Origin: Micromonospora sp. KC723
GTDB lineage: Bacteria; Actinomycetota; Actinomycetes; Mycobacteriales; Micromonosporaceae
Length of the DNA stretch: 39,461 bases
Direction: 5' to 3'
NCBI RefSeq assembly: GCF_004348595.1
Contig: NZ_SMKD01000045.1
Coordinates: 1-39,461, forward strand
Below the pieces are notes generated by a model. That model did not search any database, was not told the DNA's origin, and was given only the letters and a program-made list of their open reading frames with translations. Positions 14,141 to 22,970 of the stretch are shown in pieces. A program made the position numbers and the translations under genes. The stretch's first letter is position 1, and each line of letters begins with the position of its first letter.

Positions 14141-17100
14141 CGTCGTTCTCCCCAGGCCCCGCGTCGTCGTCGCCGGTCGGCGGACGGATCCCGGTGGTCA
14201 CCGTCGGCGGCGTCGTGCCGGGGACGATGCCGGCCCGCCGCCGGTAGTCGGCCACCAGGTCCCGCAGGGCCGGTCCGGTGGGGCGGCGTCCGGGACGGAC
14301 GTCGCAGGTGCCGATCTTGCTCTCCTGGATCAGCACGTTCGGGTCGAGGATGATGCCGAACAGATCGTTGGCCGAGTCGCCGGTGACGATCCCCTCGTAC
14401 CCGAAGTGGTACGGCAGCCACAGCTGGTGGATCACCCGGCCGTCCACCCGCAGCGGGGTGAGCCGGTCGGTGACCAGCACCTTCGCCTCGATCACCGCCC
14501 GGCCGCTGATCAGGTGCGCCCAGCCGAGGTGGGTCAGGCCCGCCTCGGCGGCCAGTTCCGGGGACGCCTCCACGAACATCTCCGGCTGCAGTTCGGCCAA
14601 CGGTCGGACGGTCCGGCTCATGCCACCGGCGGTGTGGTGCTCGGTGAGCCGGCTGACCGTGAACACGTACGGGAAGACCTGGCTGTGCTCCTGCGGCGGG
14701 CTCGGGTTCACCGAGTTCACCGGGTGCGCGTAGACCTTGCGGGCCGGGTTGGCCTGCTGCCCGTACAACGGGTTACGCACCGGGGACTCGGCCGGCTCGA
14801 AGTGCGTCGGCAGCGGGCCGTCGAGCACACCGCTGGGCGCGTACAGCCACCCCTTGCCGTCGGCCTGCATCACGAACGGGTCGTCCCCGGCGAGGGCTTC
14901 CGGCCCGGAGGCGCCCTCGGGCGGCCGGTAGGTCGGCGGCTTGGTCCGCTCGAAGTCCGGCACGTCGTAGCCGGTCCACTCCCCCTTCGCCTCGTCCCAC
15001 CAGACGTAACGCTTCCGTTCGCTCCACGGCCGGCCCTGCGGGTCGGCGGAGGCCCGGTTGTAGAGGATGCGGCGGTTCGCCGGCCAGGCCCAGCCCCACT
15101 CGGCGGCCACCCAGTCCTGCTCGTGGCCGGGCCTGCGTCGGGCGGCCTGGTTGACGCCGTCGGCGTACACGCCGGAGTAGATCCAGCAGCCCACGGCCGT
15201 GGAGCCGTCGTCGCGCGCCTGCGCGAACGACGACAGCGGGCGGCCGGTCGCCACCTCGTACCCGTTGATCTCGCGCAGCACCGCCTCGGCGTCCGGCTCC
15301 GCGTGCGGGCCGTGCGTGGGGTAGTCCCAGGCCAGGTCGAGCAGCGCCCGGTCCCGGGGAAGCGGCGAGCCGGCCAGCCTCTCCCGCAGCCGCCGGCCCA
15401 GATGGTAGAAGAACCACAGCTCGGAGCGGGCGTCGCCGGGTGGCTCGACGGCCTTCTCCCGCCACTGCACCAGCCGCTGGGTCTGGGTGAAGGTGCCCTC
15501 CTTCTCCACGTGCGCGGCGGCGGGCAGGAAGAACACCTCGGTGCGGCACTGTTCCGGCACGATCTCGCCGGTGGCGACCTCGGGGCCGCGCTGCCAGAAC
15601 GTCGCGCTCTCGGTCAGGAACAGGTCGCGGACCACCAGCCAGTCGAGGTTGGCCATGCCCAGGCGCTGGGCGCGGCCGTGCGCCGAGCCGACCGCCGGGT
15701 TCTGGCCGAGCAGGAAGTAGCCCTTCACCTTCCCGTCGATCATGTTCAGCACCTGTTGGTAGGTGCCGTGGTCACCGGTCATCCGGGGCAGGTGGCCGTA
15801 GCAGAAGTCGTTCTCCGGCGTCGCCGCGTCTCCCCAGTAGGCCTTGAGTAGGCTCGCCGCGTACGCGCGGGCGTTGCCCCAGAAGCCCTTCTGGCCCGGG
15901 TGCCGGATGCCGTCCACCCACGCGTCGAACGTCGGATGGTCGGCGTGGTGCGGCATCGGCAGGTACCCCGGCAGCAGGTTGTAGAGCGTCGGGATGTCGG
16001 TGGAGCCCTGGATGCTGGCGTGGCCGCGCAGCGCGAGGATGCCGCCGCCGGGGCGACCCATGTTGCCCAGCAGCAGCTGGATGATCGCGCCGGTGCGGAT
16101 GTACTGCACGCCGACGCTGTGCTGCGTCCAGCCGACCGAGTAGATCAGCACCCCGGTGCGTTCCCGGCCGGAGTTCTCCGTCCAGGCGCGGGCCAGCTCC
16201 AGGAACCTCTCCTGCGGGATGCCGCAGACCCGCTGCACCATCTCCGGCGTGTAGCGGGCGAAGTGCCGTTTCAGGATCTGGTATACGCAGCGTGGATGGC
16301 GCAACGTCTCGTCCCGCGGCACGGTCCCGTCGACCCGCGCGCCGTGCGACTCGTGGCGCAGCCCGGCCGCGCTGTCGCGCGCCCGGGCGGTGTGGCCACT
16401 GCCCGAGTCGCTCTCGTGGCCCGCGTACTGCCAGCTGTCCTGGACGTAGCTGCCGGTCTCGGGATCGAAGCCGGAGAACAGGCCGTCGGCGTCCTCGGCG
16501 TCGACGAACCGGTCGCTGACGATCGTCGCCGCGTTCGTGTACGTCAGCACGTACTCCCGGAAGTCGAGCTCGTTGTCCAGGATGTAGCGCACGACGCCGC
16601 CGAGCAGCGCGATGTCGGTGCCCGCCCGGATCGGCAGGTACGTGTCGGCCACGGCGCTGGTCCGGGTGAACCGGGGATCGACGTGGAAGACCTTCGCGCC
16701 ACGGCGCTTGGCCTCCATGACCCACTGGAAGCCCACCGGGTGGGCCTCGGCCATGTTCGAACCCTGGATGACGATGACGTCAGCGTTGGCGACGTCCTGT
16801 TGGAAGTCCGTCGCGCCACCGCGACCGAAGCTGGCCCCCAGACCGGGGACGGTGGCGGAGTGTCAAATCCGGGCCTGGTTCTCGATCTGGAGTGCCCCCA
16901 TCGCCGTGAACAGCTTCTTGATGAGGTAGTTCTCCTCGTTGTCCAGCGTCGCCCCGCCCAGGCTGGAGATGCCCAACGTCCGGTTGAGGGGCCGGCCGGC
17001 GGTGTCGACGTCCTCCCAGGTCTCCGCGCGAGCGGCGAGGACCCGGTCGGCGATCATGTCGAGCGCGGTGTCGAGCTCCAGGTCCTCCCACTCGGTGCCG

Positions 17101-17432
17101 TACGGCCGGCGGTAACGGACCGTGGTCTGCCGCAGTGGGCTGGTCACCAGGCTCTTGCTGGCCGCGCCCTTCGGGCAGAGCCGGCCCCGGGAGATCGGGC
17201 TGTCCGGGTCGCCCTCGATCTGGGTGACCCGGCCGTCGGTGACGAAGACCCGCTGCCCGCAGCCCACCGCGCAGTACGGGCAGACCGACCGGACCACGCT
17301 GTCCGCGCTCTCGGTGCGGGCGGTCAACCGCGCCGACCGCGCCGACCGGGCGGCGGCGCCCCGGCCCAGCGGGTCGGTGCCGGTGAGCTGCCGGTAGACC
17401 GGCCAGCTCTCGACGAAGGCACGTAGACCCAT
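14133..17432 (-). CDS. fdhA: Formate dehydrogenase catalytic subunit, selenoprotein (in-frame UGA = Sec190)
   Basis: Read through the TGA at 16865-16863 this is one frame of 1100 codons, 1099 residues. It oxidises formate to CO2 at a molybdenum or tungsten bis-pterin centre. The N-terminus holds a 4Fe-4S motif C51-C54-C58-C86 (CPYCAVGCGQ, GRLCPKGAAS). QIENQARI-Sec190-HSAT matches the catalytic Sec (or Cys) site of E. coli FDH family members. GSNMAEAHPVGFQWVMEAKRRGA and HVDPRFTRTSAVAD follow, and the C-terminal pterin-binding domain has TVSRLTEHHTAGGMSR and GWAHLISGRAVIEAKVLVTDR. There is no Tat signal, so the active site probably faces the cytoplasm. The ATG at 17432 has GGAGGAGGAG upstream. 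It heads the three-gene fdh operon. Confidence 0.95.
16830..16865 (-). promoter_or_regulatory. Bacterial SECIS element at the fdhA UGA codon
   Basis: Counting the U of UGA (16865) as 1, the RNA has G16, U17, then CCCC (18-21), loop GGUCU (22-26) and GGGG (27-30). In E. coli fdhF the bulged U17 and the GGUCU sequence that SelB recognises occupy the same numbered positions. The four-GC-pair stem replaces the fdhF stem. Nearby GCCACC and GGUGGC could form an outer helix. The element is inside the coding region, as in other bacteria, and has a selB gene in the same cluster. Confidence 0.88.
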
Positions 17433-17612
17433 GGTGGGCTCCTCCTCCCCGCCGTGCGGGCCGACCACCTGAACATAGGCCAGCCCGTCGGACTCCGCGA
17501 GCCCGCCCGGAGGATCTTTTCTCCGATCCGCCTGGCCGGCAGCGCGCCGGGCGGGCGGGGCCGGTGGGCCGGTCGTAGCGGGACGGCGCCGGTGCGGGGT
17601 TACCCTGATGCC

Positions 17613-17945
17613 ATGCAGAGCACCGCGACTCCCGTGGCGCGCCTGGCCCGCCCGGGCCGGCCCGCCGTGGTGGCGCGCACCCTCACCGAACTGGTCGGCC
17701 CCACCCGGGGCGTCGTGGAACTGCCGGTGCGGCTGATGTGGAACGCGCAGCGGACCTTCGACCTGGCCGAACCCGACGACCTGCTGTGGATGTACGAGAA
17801 CGTGCTGCGGGAGAGCACCCGCACCGACGACCTGCGGCAGTTGATCAACGGGCGTACGCTGCGCCGGGTGTGGCGACGGCTGAACCTGCCGCGCGGGGTG
17901 CGACAGGCGTGGGAGAGCCGGCACCAGGGTCTGCGGGCGGCGTGA
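17613..17945 (+). CDS. 110-residue protein paired with a nucleotidyltransferase (possible antitoxin)
   Basis: The product opens MQSTATPVARLARPGRPAVV and has a compact, charged, mostly helical body (LMWNAQRTFDLAEPDDLLWMYENV, then a basic end with RRVWRRLNLPRGVRQAWESRH). No membrane segment or known catalytic motif is visible. The ATG at 17613 follows a TACCCT -10-like box (17601-17606) by 6 bases, so the message is probably leaderless; no ribosome site is present. Its TGA overlaps the GTG of the AbiEii-type nucleotidyltransferase (GTGA). Position and coupling suggest a cognate partner or antitoxin, but it does not look like the usual winged-helix AbiEi, so this is inference. Confidence 0.75.
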   Translation: MQSTATPVARLARPGRPAVVARTLTELVGPTRGVVELPVRLMWNAQRTFDLAEPDDLLWMYENVLRESTRTDDLRQLINGRTLRRVWRRLNLPRGVRQAWESRHQGLRAA

Positions 17946-18595
17946 CGCACCTGCACGACTTCTACCGCGAGGTCGCCCGGGTGGCGCTCACCGCCGCCGG
18001 GCGGCACCGGTTCGTGCTGGGCGGCGGGGTGGCGTGGGCGGCGCACGGTCTGGTCACCCGACCCACCGAGGACGTGGACCTGTTCGCCGACGTCGAGGGC
18101 GCGGCCGCGGCGGCGGCCACGGAGGTGCGCGCGGCGCTGGAACGGGCCGGGTACGCGGTCGTCGACGCCGACCCGGACAGCGACCTCGGCGGGCTGTTCG
18201 ACGGCGTCGACCAGGACCTGAGAGACTTCGTGGTGCGCCGCGGGGACCGGCAGATCCGGTTGAGCCTGGCCCGCCTCGACCGGTACCGCTCCCCGGTGGT
18301 GATGGACTTCGGCCCGGTGATGGACGTGCGGGACCTGGTGGCGAACAAGATTGCCGCCCTGGTCAACCGCCGTGAGGCACGCGACTACATCGACGTGGCT
18401 GCGGCCCTTGACCGCTGGTCGGTCGCGGAGCTGTTGGAGCTGGCCCGGCAGGTCGACCCCGCGCTGGAGGACGCCGACGTCCGGGATGCGGGTCGCTATC
18501 TGGACCGGCTGCCCGACCGCCGGTTCCGCCGCTACGGCCTGGAGGCCGGGCAGATCGCCCGGATGCGGGACCGGCTCGCCGGCTGGCCCCGCTGA
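17942..18595 (+). CDS. AbiEii/AbiGii-family nucleotidyltransferase (toxin-like)
   Basis: The 217-residue protein has the nucleotidyltransferase core of the AbiEii/DUF1814 family. GGGVAWAAHG (27-36) leads into RPTEDVDLF with catalytic Asp44 and Asp46. The later motif DLVANKIAALVNRREARDYIDV holds Lys136, Arg147 and Asp148/Asp151. Family members such as mycobacterial MenT enzymes add nucleotides to tRNA and block translation; others act in phage defence. The GTG at 17942 overlaps the preceding stop by 4 bases. A C-terminal helical region (about 152-217) completes the fold. Whether it is toxic, and what it modifies, cannot be read from sequence; housekeeping variants exist. Confidence 0.85.
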   Translation: MTHLHDFYREVARVALTAAGRHRFVLGGGVAWAAHGLVTRPTEDVDLFADVEGAAAAAATEVRAALERAGYAVVDADPDSDLGGLFDGVDQDLRDFVVRRGDRQIRLSLARLDRYRSPVVMDFGPVMDVRDLVANKIAALVNRREARDYIDVAAALDRWSVAELLELARQVDPALEDADVRDAGRYLDRLPDRRFRRYGLEAGQIARMRDRLAGWPR

Positions 18596-18680
18596 CCGGC
18601 CGGAACCCGCCAAACCCGGACGCGGAGCCGGCGTGCCGCGCCGCCCGGGCGACCGGACGCCACCCGGGCGGGATGCCGGT

Positions 18681-19583
18681 TCACTTCGTCGGGCGTCCAC
18701 CGGTGACGCCGAGGATCTCGCCGGTGACGTAGCTGGACTCCTGCGAGGCGAAGAAGACGTACGCCGGGGCGAGCTCGGCGGGCTGCGCCGGCCGGCCCAG
18801 CGGGGTGTCCGTGCCGAACTGCTTCACCTTCTCCTCCGGCATGGTGGCCGGGATCAGCGGAGTCCAGACCGGGCCCGGCGCGACCGCGTTGACCCGGATG
18901 CCCTGCTGGGCGAGCTGGGCGGCGAGAGCCTTGGTGAAGTTGGCGATCCCCGCCTTGGTGGTGGCGTAGTCGAGCAGTTGCGGCGACGGGTCGAAGGCCT
19001 GGATCGACGTCGTGTTGATGATCGTCGCGCCCTCCTTCATGTGCGGGACGGCCTCCTGGCACAGCCAGAACATCGCGTACAGGTTGGTCTTCAGGACCCG
19101 GTCGAACTGCGCGGTGGTGATGCCCGCGATGCCCTCGTCCTGGGACATCTGGTACGCGGCGTTGTTCACCAGGATGTCGATGCCACCCAGGTCGGCCACC
19201 GTACGGGCGACGAGGTCCCGGCAGTTGCCCTCGTCGGTGAGGTCGGTGCGCACCGCCACGCCCCGGCGGCCGGCCTGCTCGATCAGCCGCACCGTCTCGC
19301 GGGCGTCGGCGTCCTCCTCCTCGCCGAGGTACGAGACCAGCACGTCGGCGCCCTCCCGGGCGAAGGCGATCGCGACCGCCCGCCCGATGCCCGAGTCACC
19401 GCCGGTGATCAACGCGCGCCTGCCCTCCAGGCGACCGCTGCCCCGGTAGGACTCCTCGCCGTGGTCGGGCTTCGGGCCCATCTCGCGGGTCGAGCCCGGC
19501 GCGGACTGCTGCTGCGCGGGCTGCCCCTCCTGCTGGCCGTACTGCTCGGTCGGGTCCTGGGTGGTGTACTGGTCCTGGTTCAC
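18681..19583 (-). CDS. SDR-family oxidoreductase, general-stress type
   Basis: The 300-residue protein belongs to the YghA/GsiB-like short-chain dehydrogenases. A Gln-rich, disordered N-terminus (1-52, with QQEGQPAQQQS) precedes the Rossmann fold. It has the cofactor motif TGGDSGIGRA (60-69), NNAAY (about 140), catalytic Ser in NTTSIQ, the YATTK pair with Tyr and Lys, and NAVAPGPVWTPL. The usual ending GEILGVTGG is present. Family members reduce aldehydes or ketones with NAD(P)H and are often under stress control. The ATG at 19583 is about 45 bases after a sigma-B-like promoter (GTTT-N15-GGGTAG). It is convergent to the nucleotidyltransferase gene, 85 bases apart. Confidence 0.92.
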   Translation of the reverse strand: MNQDQYTTQDPTEQYGQQEGQPAQQQSAPGSTREMGPKPDHGEESYRGSGRLEGRRALITGGDSGIGRAVAIAFAREGADVLVSYLGEEEDADARETVRLIEQAGRRGVAVRTDLTDEGNCRDLVARTVADLGGIDILVNNAAYQMSQDEGIAGITTAQFDRVLKTNLYAMFWLCQEAVPHMKEGATIINTTSIQAFDPSPQLLDYATTKAGIANFTKALAAQLAQQGIRVNAVAPGPVWTPLIPATMPEEKVKQFGTDTPLGRPAQPAELAPAYVFFASQESSYVTGEILGVTGGRPTK

Positions 19584-19628
19584 CGGTCGACTCCTCGGAT
19601 GTTTTGTCCGTCCTGCTGCCTGTCTGCC

Positions 19629-19653
19629 CTACCCCACCGGCCGGCGGAGAAAC
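19629..19653 (-). promoter_or_regulatory. Sigma-B-like promoter GTTT-N15-GGGTAG
   Basis: On the minus strand GTTT (19653-19650), 15 bases, then GGGTAG (19634-19629). The predicted start near 19620 gives a leader of about 35 bases before the stress-type SDR at 19583. The remaining gap to the divergent nucleotidase gene (19654-19805) shows no clear promoter. Confidence 0.48.
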
Positions 19654-19805
19654 CGGCCGTCGCGCGGGCGACGGTGGCGTTGTCCTCGGTGGCGGTGACG
19701 CTGGTGGGGTGAAACACCGTGAGCCGCTGTGGCCTGGGTGACAACTGGTCGTTATGGTGCGCAACGGCGCCCACGAGGCGTCTCACCCCTTGCGAAAGGC
19801 ACCGC

Positions 19806-21599
19806 ATGACCTCCTCCTCCGGCGCGTCGCGCCGCCAGGTGCTGGCCGTCGCCGCCGCCGCGGCGACCACTCCCCTGATCGTCGGCGCCCCCGCCCGGGC
19901 CGCCGAGGCGAAGGGCCCGAAGACCTGGGACCTGACGGTCCTGGGCACCTCGGACACCCACGGCAACGTCTACAACTGGGACTACTACCGCGACGCCGAG
20001 TACGACGACAGCAGGCACAACGACGTCGGCGTCGCCAAGCTGGCCACCCTGGTCAACCAGATCCGCGCCGAACGGCGGGGCCGGGCGACCCTCGTCCTCG
20101 ACGCCGGTGACACCATCCAGGGCACCCCGCTGGCCACGTACTACGCCAAGCAGGAACCGATCACCGTCACCGGTGAGACGCACCCGATGGCCCACGCGAT
20201 GAACGTGCTCCGGTACGACGCGGTCACCCTGGGCAACCACGAGTTCAACTACGGCCTGCCGCTGCTGGCGACGTGGATCGAGCAACTCGGCTTTCCGGCG
20301 CTGGCCGCCAACGCCCTCAACGCGAAGACCGGCCGACCGGCCTACCTGCCGTACGTGATCAAGAAGGTGCGCCTGGGCGGCCCGGACTCCCCCACCATCA
20401 ACGTCGGCATCCTCGGCCTGACCAACCCGGGTTCGGCGATCTGGGACAAGGCCAACGTCGAGGGCAGACTGGTCTTCGCCGACATGATCGAGAGCGCCGC
20501 GAGATGGGTGCCGATCATGCGGGAGCGCGGTGCCGACCTCGTGATCATCTCCGCGCACGGTGGTGACAGCGGCACCTCCAGCTACGGCCCGGAGCTGCCG
20601 ATCGAGAACCCGGTGGCACTCATCGCGCGGCAGGTGCCGGGCATCGACGCGATCCTGTTCGGCCACGCGCACACCGAGGTGGTGGAAAGGTTCCACACCA
20701 ACGAGGTCACCGGCGAGCGGGTGCTCACCGCCGAGCCGTCCAAGTGGGGCCAGCGGCTGACCCGGATGGACTTCACCGTCCAGAAGGTGCGCGGCACCTG
20801 GAAGGTCGTCGCCAAGCGGGCGTCCATGCTCAACACCAACACCGTGGTCGAGGACCCGGCGGTGCTCGCCGCCGTACGTGGCCAGCACGTCAAGACCGTG
20901 AACTACGTCAACACCGTGGTCGCCCGGTCCTCGCAGGAGTTGTCCGCCGCCGCGTCGCGGTACCTGGACACCCCGATCCTGGACTTCATCAACCACGTGC
21001 AGACCGAGGTGGTCACGAAGGCGCTCGCCGGCACCGCGTACGCGTCGCTGCCGGTGCTGTCGATCGCCGCGCCGTTCAGCCGTACCGCGATCTTCCCGCA
21101 GGGTGACGTGCGCATCCGCGACGTCGCCGGCCTGTACGTCTTCGACAACACCCTCGAGGCCGTGGTGCTCAGCGGCGCCGAGGTCCGGACGTACCTGGAG
21201 TTCTCCGCGAAGTACTTCCAGACCGTCGCCCCGGGCGGCGCCGTCGACCCGGCCACGGTCAGCGACCCGGCCGTCCCGGACTACAACTACGACGTGTTCT
21301 CCGGGGTGGACTACGACATCGACATCTCGAAGCCGGTCGGGCAGCGGATCACCCGGCTCGTCCTGCCCGGCACCGACACCCCGGTCGCCGCCGACGCGCG
21401 GTTCGTCGTCGCCGTCAACAACTACCGGCGCAGCGGCGGCGGCAACTTCCCCGGCATCGTGAAGACCCAGGTGTACAACGAGCAGCAGGAGATCCGTCAG
21501 CTGTTGATCGACTGGGCGCAGGCCAAGGGGGTCATCGACCCGGCCGACTTCTTCGTGCCGAACTGGAAGCTGGTGCGCGAGGGCGTGCCCGTCTTCTGA
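19806..21599 (+). CDS. Tat-exported 5'-nucleotidase / cyclic-nucleotide phosphodiesterase family protein
   Basis: The 597-residue exported enzyme has a Tat signal (SRRQVLAVAAAAATT, with twin Arg at residues 9-10) and cleavage near ARAAEA. The metallophosphatase domain shows GTSDTHGNV, LDAGDTIQGTP, TLGNHEFNYG, ISAHGGDSG and FGHAHTEVV, which hold all the usual metal ligands. The C-terminal 5'-nucleotidase domain follows from about 380, with SIAAPFSRTAIFPQGDVRIRD split into its usual pieces and NNYRRSGGGNFPG near the end. Such enzymes release nucleosides and phosphate from extracellular nucleotides. The Tat motif supports the ATG at 19806; the ribosome site (GAAAGG) is modest. Two strong hairpins follow the stop. 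Confidence 0.93.
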   Translation: MTSSSGASRRQVLAVAAAAATTPLIVGAPARAAEAKGPKTWDLTVLGTSDTHGNVYNWDYYRDAEYDDSRHNDVGVAKLATLVNQIRAERRGRATLVLDAGDTIQGTPLATYYAKQEPITVTGETHPMAHAMNVLRYDAVTLGNHEFNYGLPLLATWIEQLGFPALAANALNAKTGRPAYLPYVIKKVRLGGPDSPTINVGILGLTNPGSAIWDKANVEGRLVFADMIESAARWVPIMRERGADLVIISAHGGDSGTSSYGPELPIENPVALIARQVPGIDAILFGHAHTEVVERFHTNEVTGERVLTAEPSKWGQRLTRMDFTVQKVRGTWKVVAKRASMLNTNTVVEDPAVLAAVRGQHVKTVNYVNTVVARSSQELSAAASRYLDTPILDFINHVQTEVVTKALAGTAYASLPVLSIAAPFSRTAIFPQGDVRIRDVAGLYVFDNTLEAVVLSGAEVRTYLEFSAKYFQTVAPGGAVDPATVSDPAVPDYNYDVFSGVDYDIDISKPVGQRITRLVLPGTDTPVAADARFVVAVNNYRRSGGGNFPGIVKTQVYNEQQEIRQLLIDWAQAKGVIDPADFFVPNWKLVREGVPVF

Positions 21600-21606
21600 C
21601 CGCACC

Positions 21607-21643
21607 GTCGACGGGTCGCGGGTGCCCCCCGCGGCCCGTCGAC
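21607..21643 (+). terminator. Hairpin terminator after the nucleotidase gene
   Basis: The 16-base arms GTCGACGGGTCGCGGG (21607-21622) and CCCGCGGCCCGTCGAC (21628-21643) pair throughout, with one T-G wobble, around a 5-base loop. The hairpin starts 8 bases after the TGA. No T-tract follows, as is common in actinobacteria. Confidence 0.75.
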
Positions 21644-21659
21644 CGGGGCCTGGCCAGCC

Positions 21660-21691
21660 GATGCCGTCCCACCGGCGGGATGGACGGCATC
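21660..21691 (-). terminator. Hairpin overlapping the stop of the geranylgeranyl-reductase-type gene
   Basis: GATGCCGTCC (21660-21669) and GGACGGCATC (21682-21691) are perfect 10-base arms around a 12-base loop that itself can pair CC/GG. It spans the end of the minus-strand gene, so it may terminate that gene, and it may back up the hairpin at 21607 for the opposite gene. Confidence 0.6.
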
Positions 21692-22832
21692 AGGGCACCG
21701 GCTGGCGCACCGGGGGCAGGCGGTCCAGCAACGCCAGACCGGCCCGGACCGGCGCGCGGGTCAGCGCCCGGTCGAAACTGGCCCGCCCCTGGCAGAACCG
21801 CACGAACATCCGCCATCCCGCCGGGGTGGCCAGCAGGGCGTGAAAGACGTCGGGGCGGCGTTCGAACACCTCCAGCAGACGGTGACCGGCCCGCATCGAC
21901 GGCACCAGCCGCTGGTGGACGTCCCGTTCGTAGCGGTCCGGTGCGCCGGCGGCGACCGCCTCGCCGGCGAGCGCACCGGAACGCAGGGCGTAACTGATCC
22001 CCTCCCGGCTCCACGGTTCGAGCAGCCCCGCCGCGTCCCCGGCGACCAGCACCCGGCCCCGGCGCAGCGGGGAGTCGTCGGACCGGCACCGGGTCAGGTG
22101 CCCCGAGTCGTGCTCCGGCTCCACCCCGGACAGGCCCAGCCGGTCGAGGAAACGGCGCAGGTACTCGCGGGTGCCCGCACCCTCGCCCCGGGCGGCGATC
22201 ACCCCGACCGTCAGCGACGACCCCTTGGGGAACACCCACGCGTAGGAGCCGGGGATGGCGCCCCAGTCGAGCAGCAGCCGCCCCTGCCAGCGCCGCTGCA
22301 CGGCGGCCGGGACCGGCAACTCCCGCTCCAGGCCCAGGTCCACCTGCCGGAACCGGACGCCCACGTGCCGGGCGGTGACCCCGGAGGAGCCGTCCGCCCC
22401 GACCACCGTCCGGGCCGCCACGGTGGTGCCGTCAGCCAGGCGTACGCGTACCCCGTCGGGGTCCTGCTCCACACCCCGGACGGCGACCCCCTCGCGCAGC
22501 TCGGCCCCGGCGGCGACCGCGGCGGCGCGCAGCCGGTCGTCGAACTCCTCCCGGCGCACCATCGCCACCAGCGGGGCGCGGTGCCGGCGGGTGAAGGCGC
22601 GTCGCCCGTCCCGGGTGAACGTCACCCGGTCGACCCGATCGTGCGCGGGCACCTCCATCCGCCCGGCGACCTCCGACAGGGAGGTACCGATCAGACCACC
22701 GCCGCAGGTCTTGTAGCGGGGGTGCGTGGCCCGGTCGAGCACCAGCGTCCGCACGCCGGCCGCGGCGGCGACCCGCGCGGCGCTCAGCCCGGCCGGGCCC
22801 GCGCCGACGACGACGAGATCCCAGATGATCAC
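21690..22832 (-). CDS. Geranylgeranyl reductase-family FAD-dependent oxidoreductase
   Basis: The 380-residue flavoprotein starts VIIWDLVVVGAGPAGLSAA, the FAD Rossmann motif GxGPAG. Next come a second FAD contact (LDRATHPRYKTCGGGL, typical of the geranylgeranyl reductase family), VVGADGSSG (about 145-153) and RVLVAGDAAGLLEPWSREGISYALRSG (about 270-296). Family members reduce isoprenoid chains of menaquinone, carotenoid or lipid precursors; the substrate here is open. I chose the GTG at 22832 because TAGGGT (22845-22840) forms a -10 box 7 bases upstream, fitting a leaderless start. A GTG at 22841 is the alternative. Confidence 0.88.
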   Translation of the reverse strand: MIIWDLVVVGAGPAGLSAARVAAAAGVRTLVLDRATHPRYKTCGGGLIGTSLSEVAGRMEVPAHDRVDRVTFTRDGRRAFTRRHRAPLVAMVRREEFDDRLRAAAVAAGAELREGVAVRGVEQDPDGVRVRLADGTTVAARTVVGADGSSGVTARHVGVRFRQVDLGLERELPVPAAVQRRWQGRLLLDWGAIPGSYAWVFPKGSSLTVGVIAARGEGAGTREYLRRFLDRLGLSGVEPEHDSGHLTRCRSDDSPLRRGRVLVAGDAAGLLEPWSREGISYALRSGALAGEAVAAGAPDRYERDVHQRLVPSMRAGHRLLEVFERRPDVFHALLATPAGWRMFVRFCQGRASFDRALTRAPVRAGLALLDRLPPVRQPVP

Positions 22833-22839
22833 GGCGTCC

Positions 22840-22845
22840 ACCCTA
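22840..22845 (-). promoter_or_regulatory. -10 box (TAGGGT) for a leaderless flavoprotein gene
   Basis: TAGGGT on the minus strand (22845-22840) ends 7 bases before the GTG at 22832, placing the predicted transcription start on the start codon. No convincing -35 is visible. It supports the GTG at 22832 over the one at 22841, which lies within the box. Confidence 0.4.
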
Positions 22846-22891
22846 GGGCACCACAACCCGGCCGGCGGGGCACGACCGCCCGAACGGATGG

Positions 22892-22916
22892 GCATTGTCG
22901 GTCACCCGGTGGGTAA
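22892..22916 (+). promoter_or_regulatory. Sigma-B-like promoter GCAT-N15-GGGTAA
   Basis: GCAT (22892-22895), 15 bases, then GGGTAA (22911-22916). Transcription would start near 22923. The leader contains a GC-rich hairpin (GCCCGTC/GACGGGC, about 22931-22947) and a strong AAGGAGG site before the ATG at 22971. The last -10 base differs from the sigma-B consensus. Confidence 0.35.
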
Positions 22917-22970
22917 GCCGCGGTACCCAGACCGCCCGTCCGACGGGCGGGTCACGGCAAGGAGGTCACC

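Noticed and set aside
14133..17432. Frameshift or nonsense mutation splitting formate dehydrogenase
   Set aside because: Both halves are in the same frame with one TGA exactly at the known Sec site, followed by a SECIS-like hairpin and with tRNA-Sec, selA and selB adjacent.
19752..21605. A 617-residue minus-strand frame opposite the nucleotidase gene
   Set aside because: It is His/Arg/Gly/Val-rich, with no motif, and mirrors the codons of a clear Tat-exported nucleotidase.
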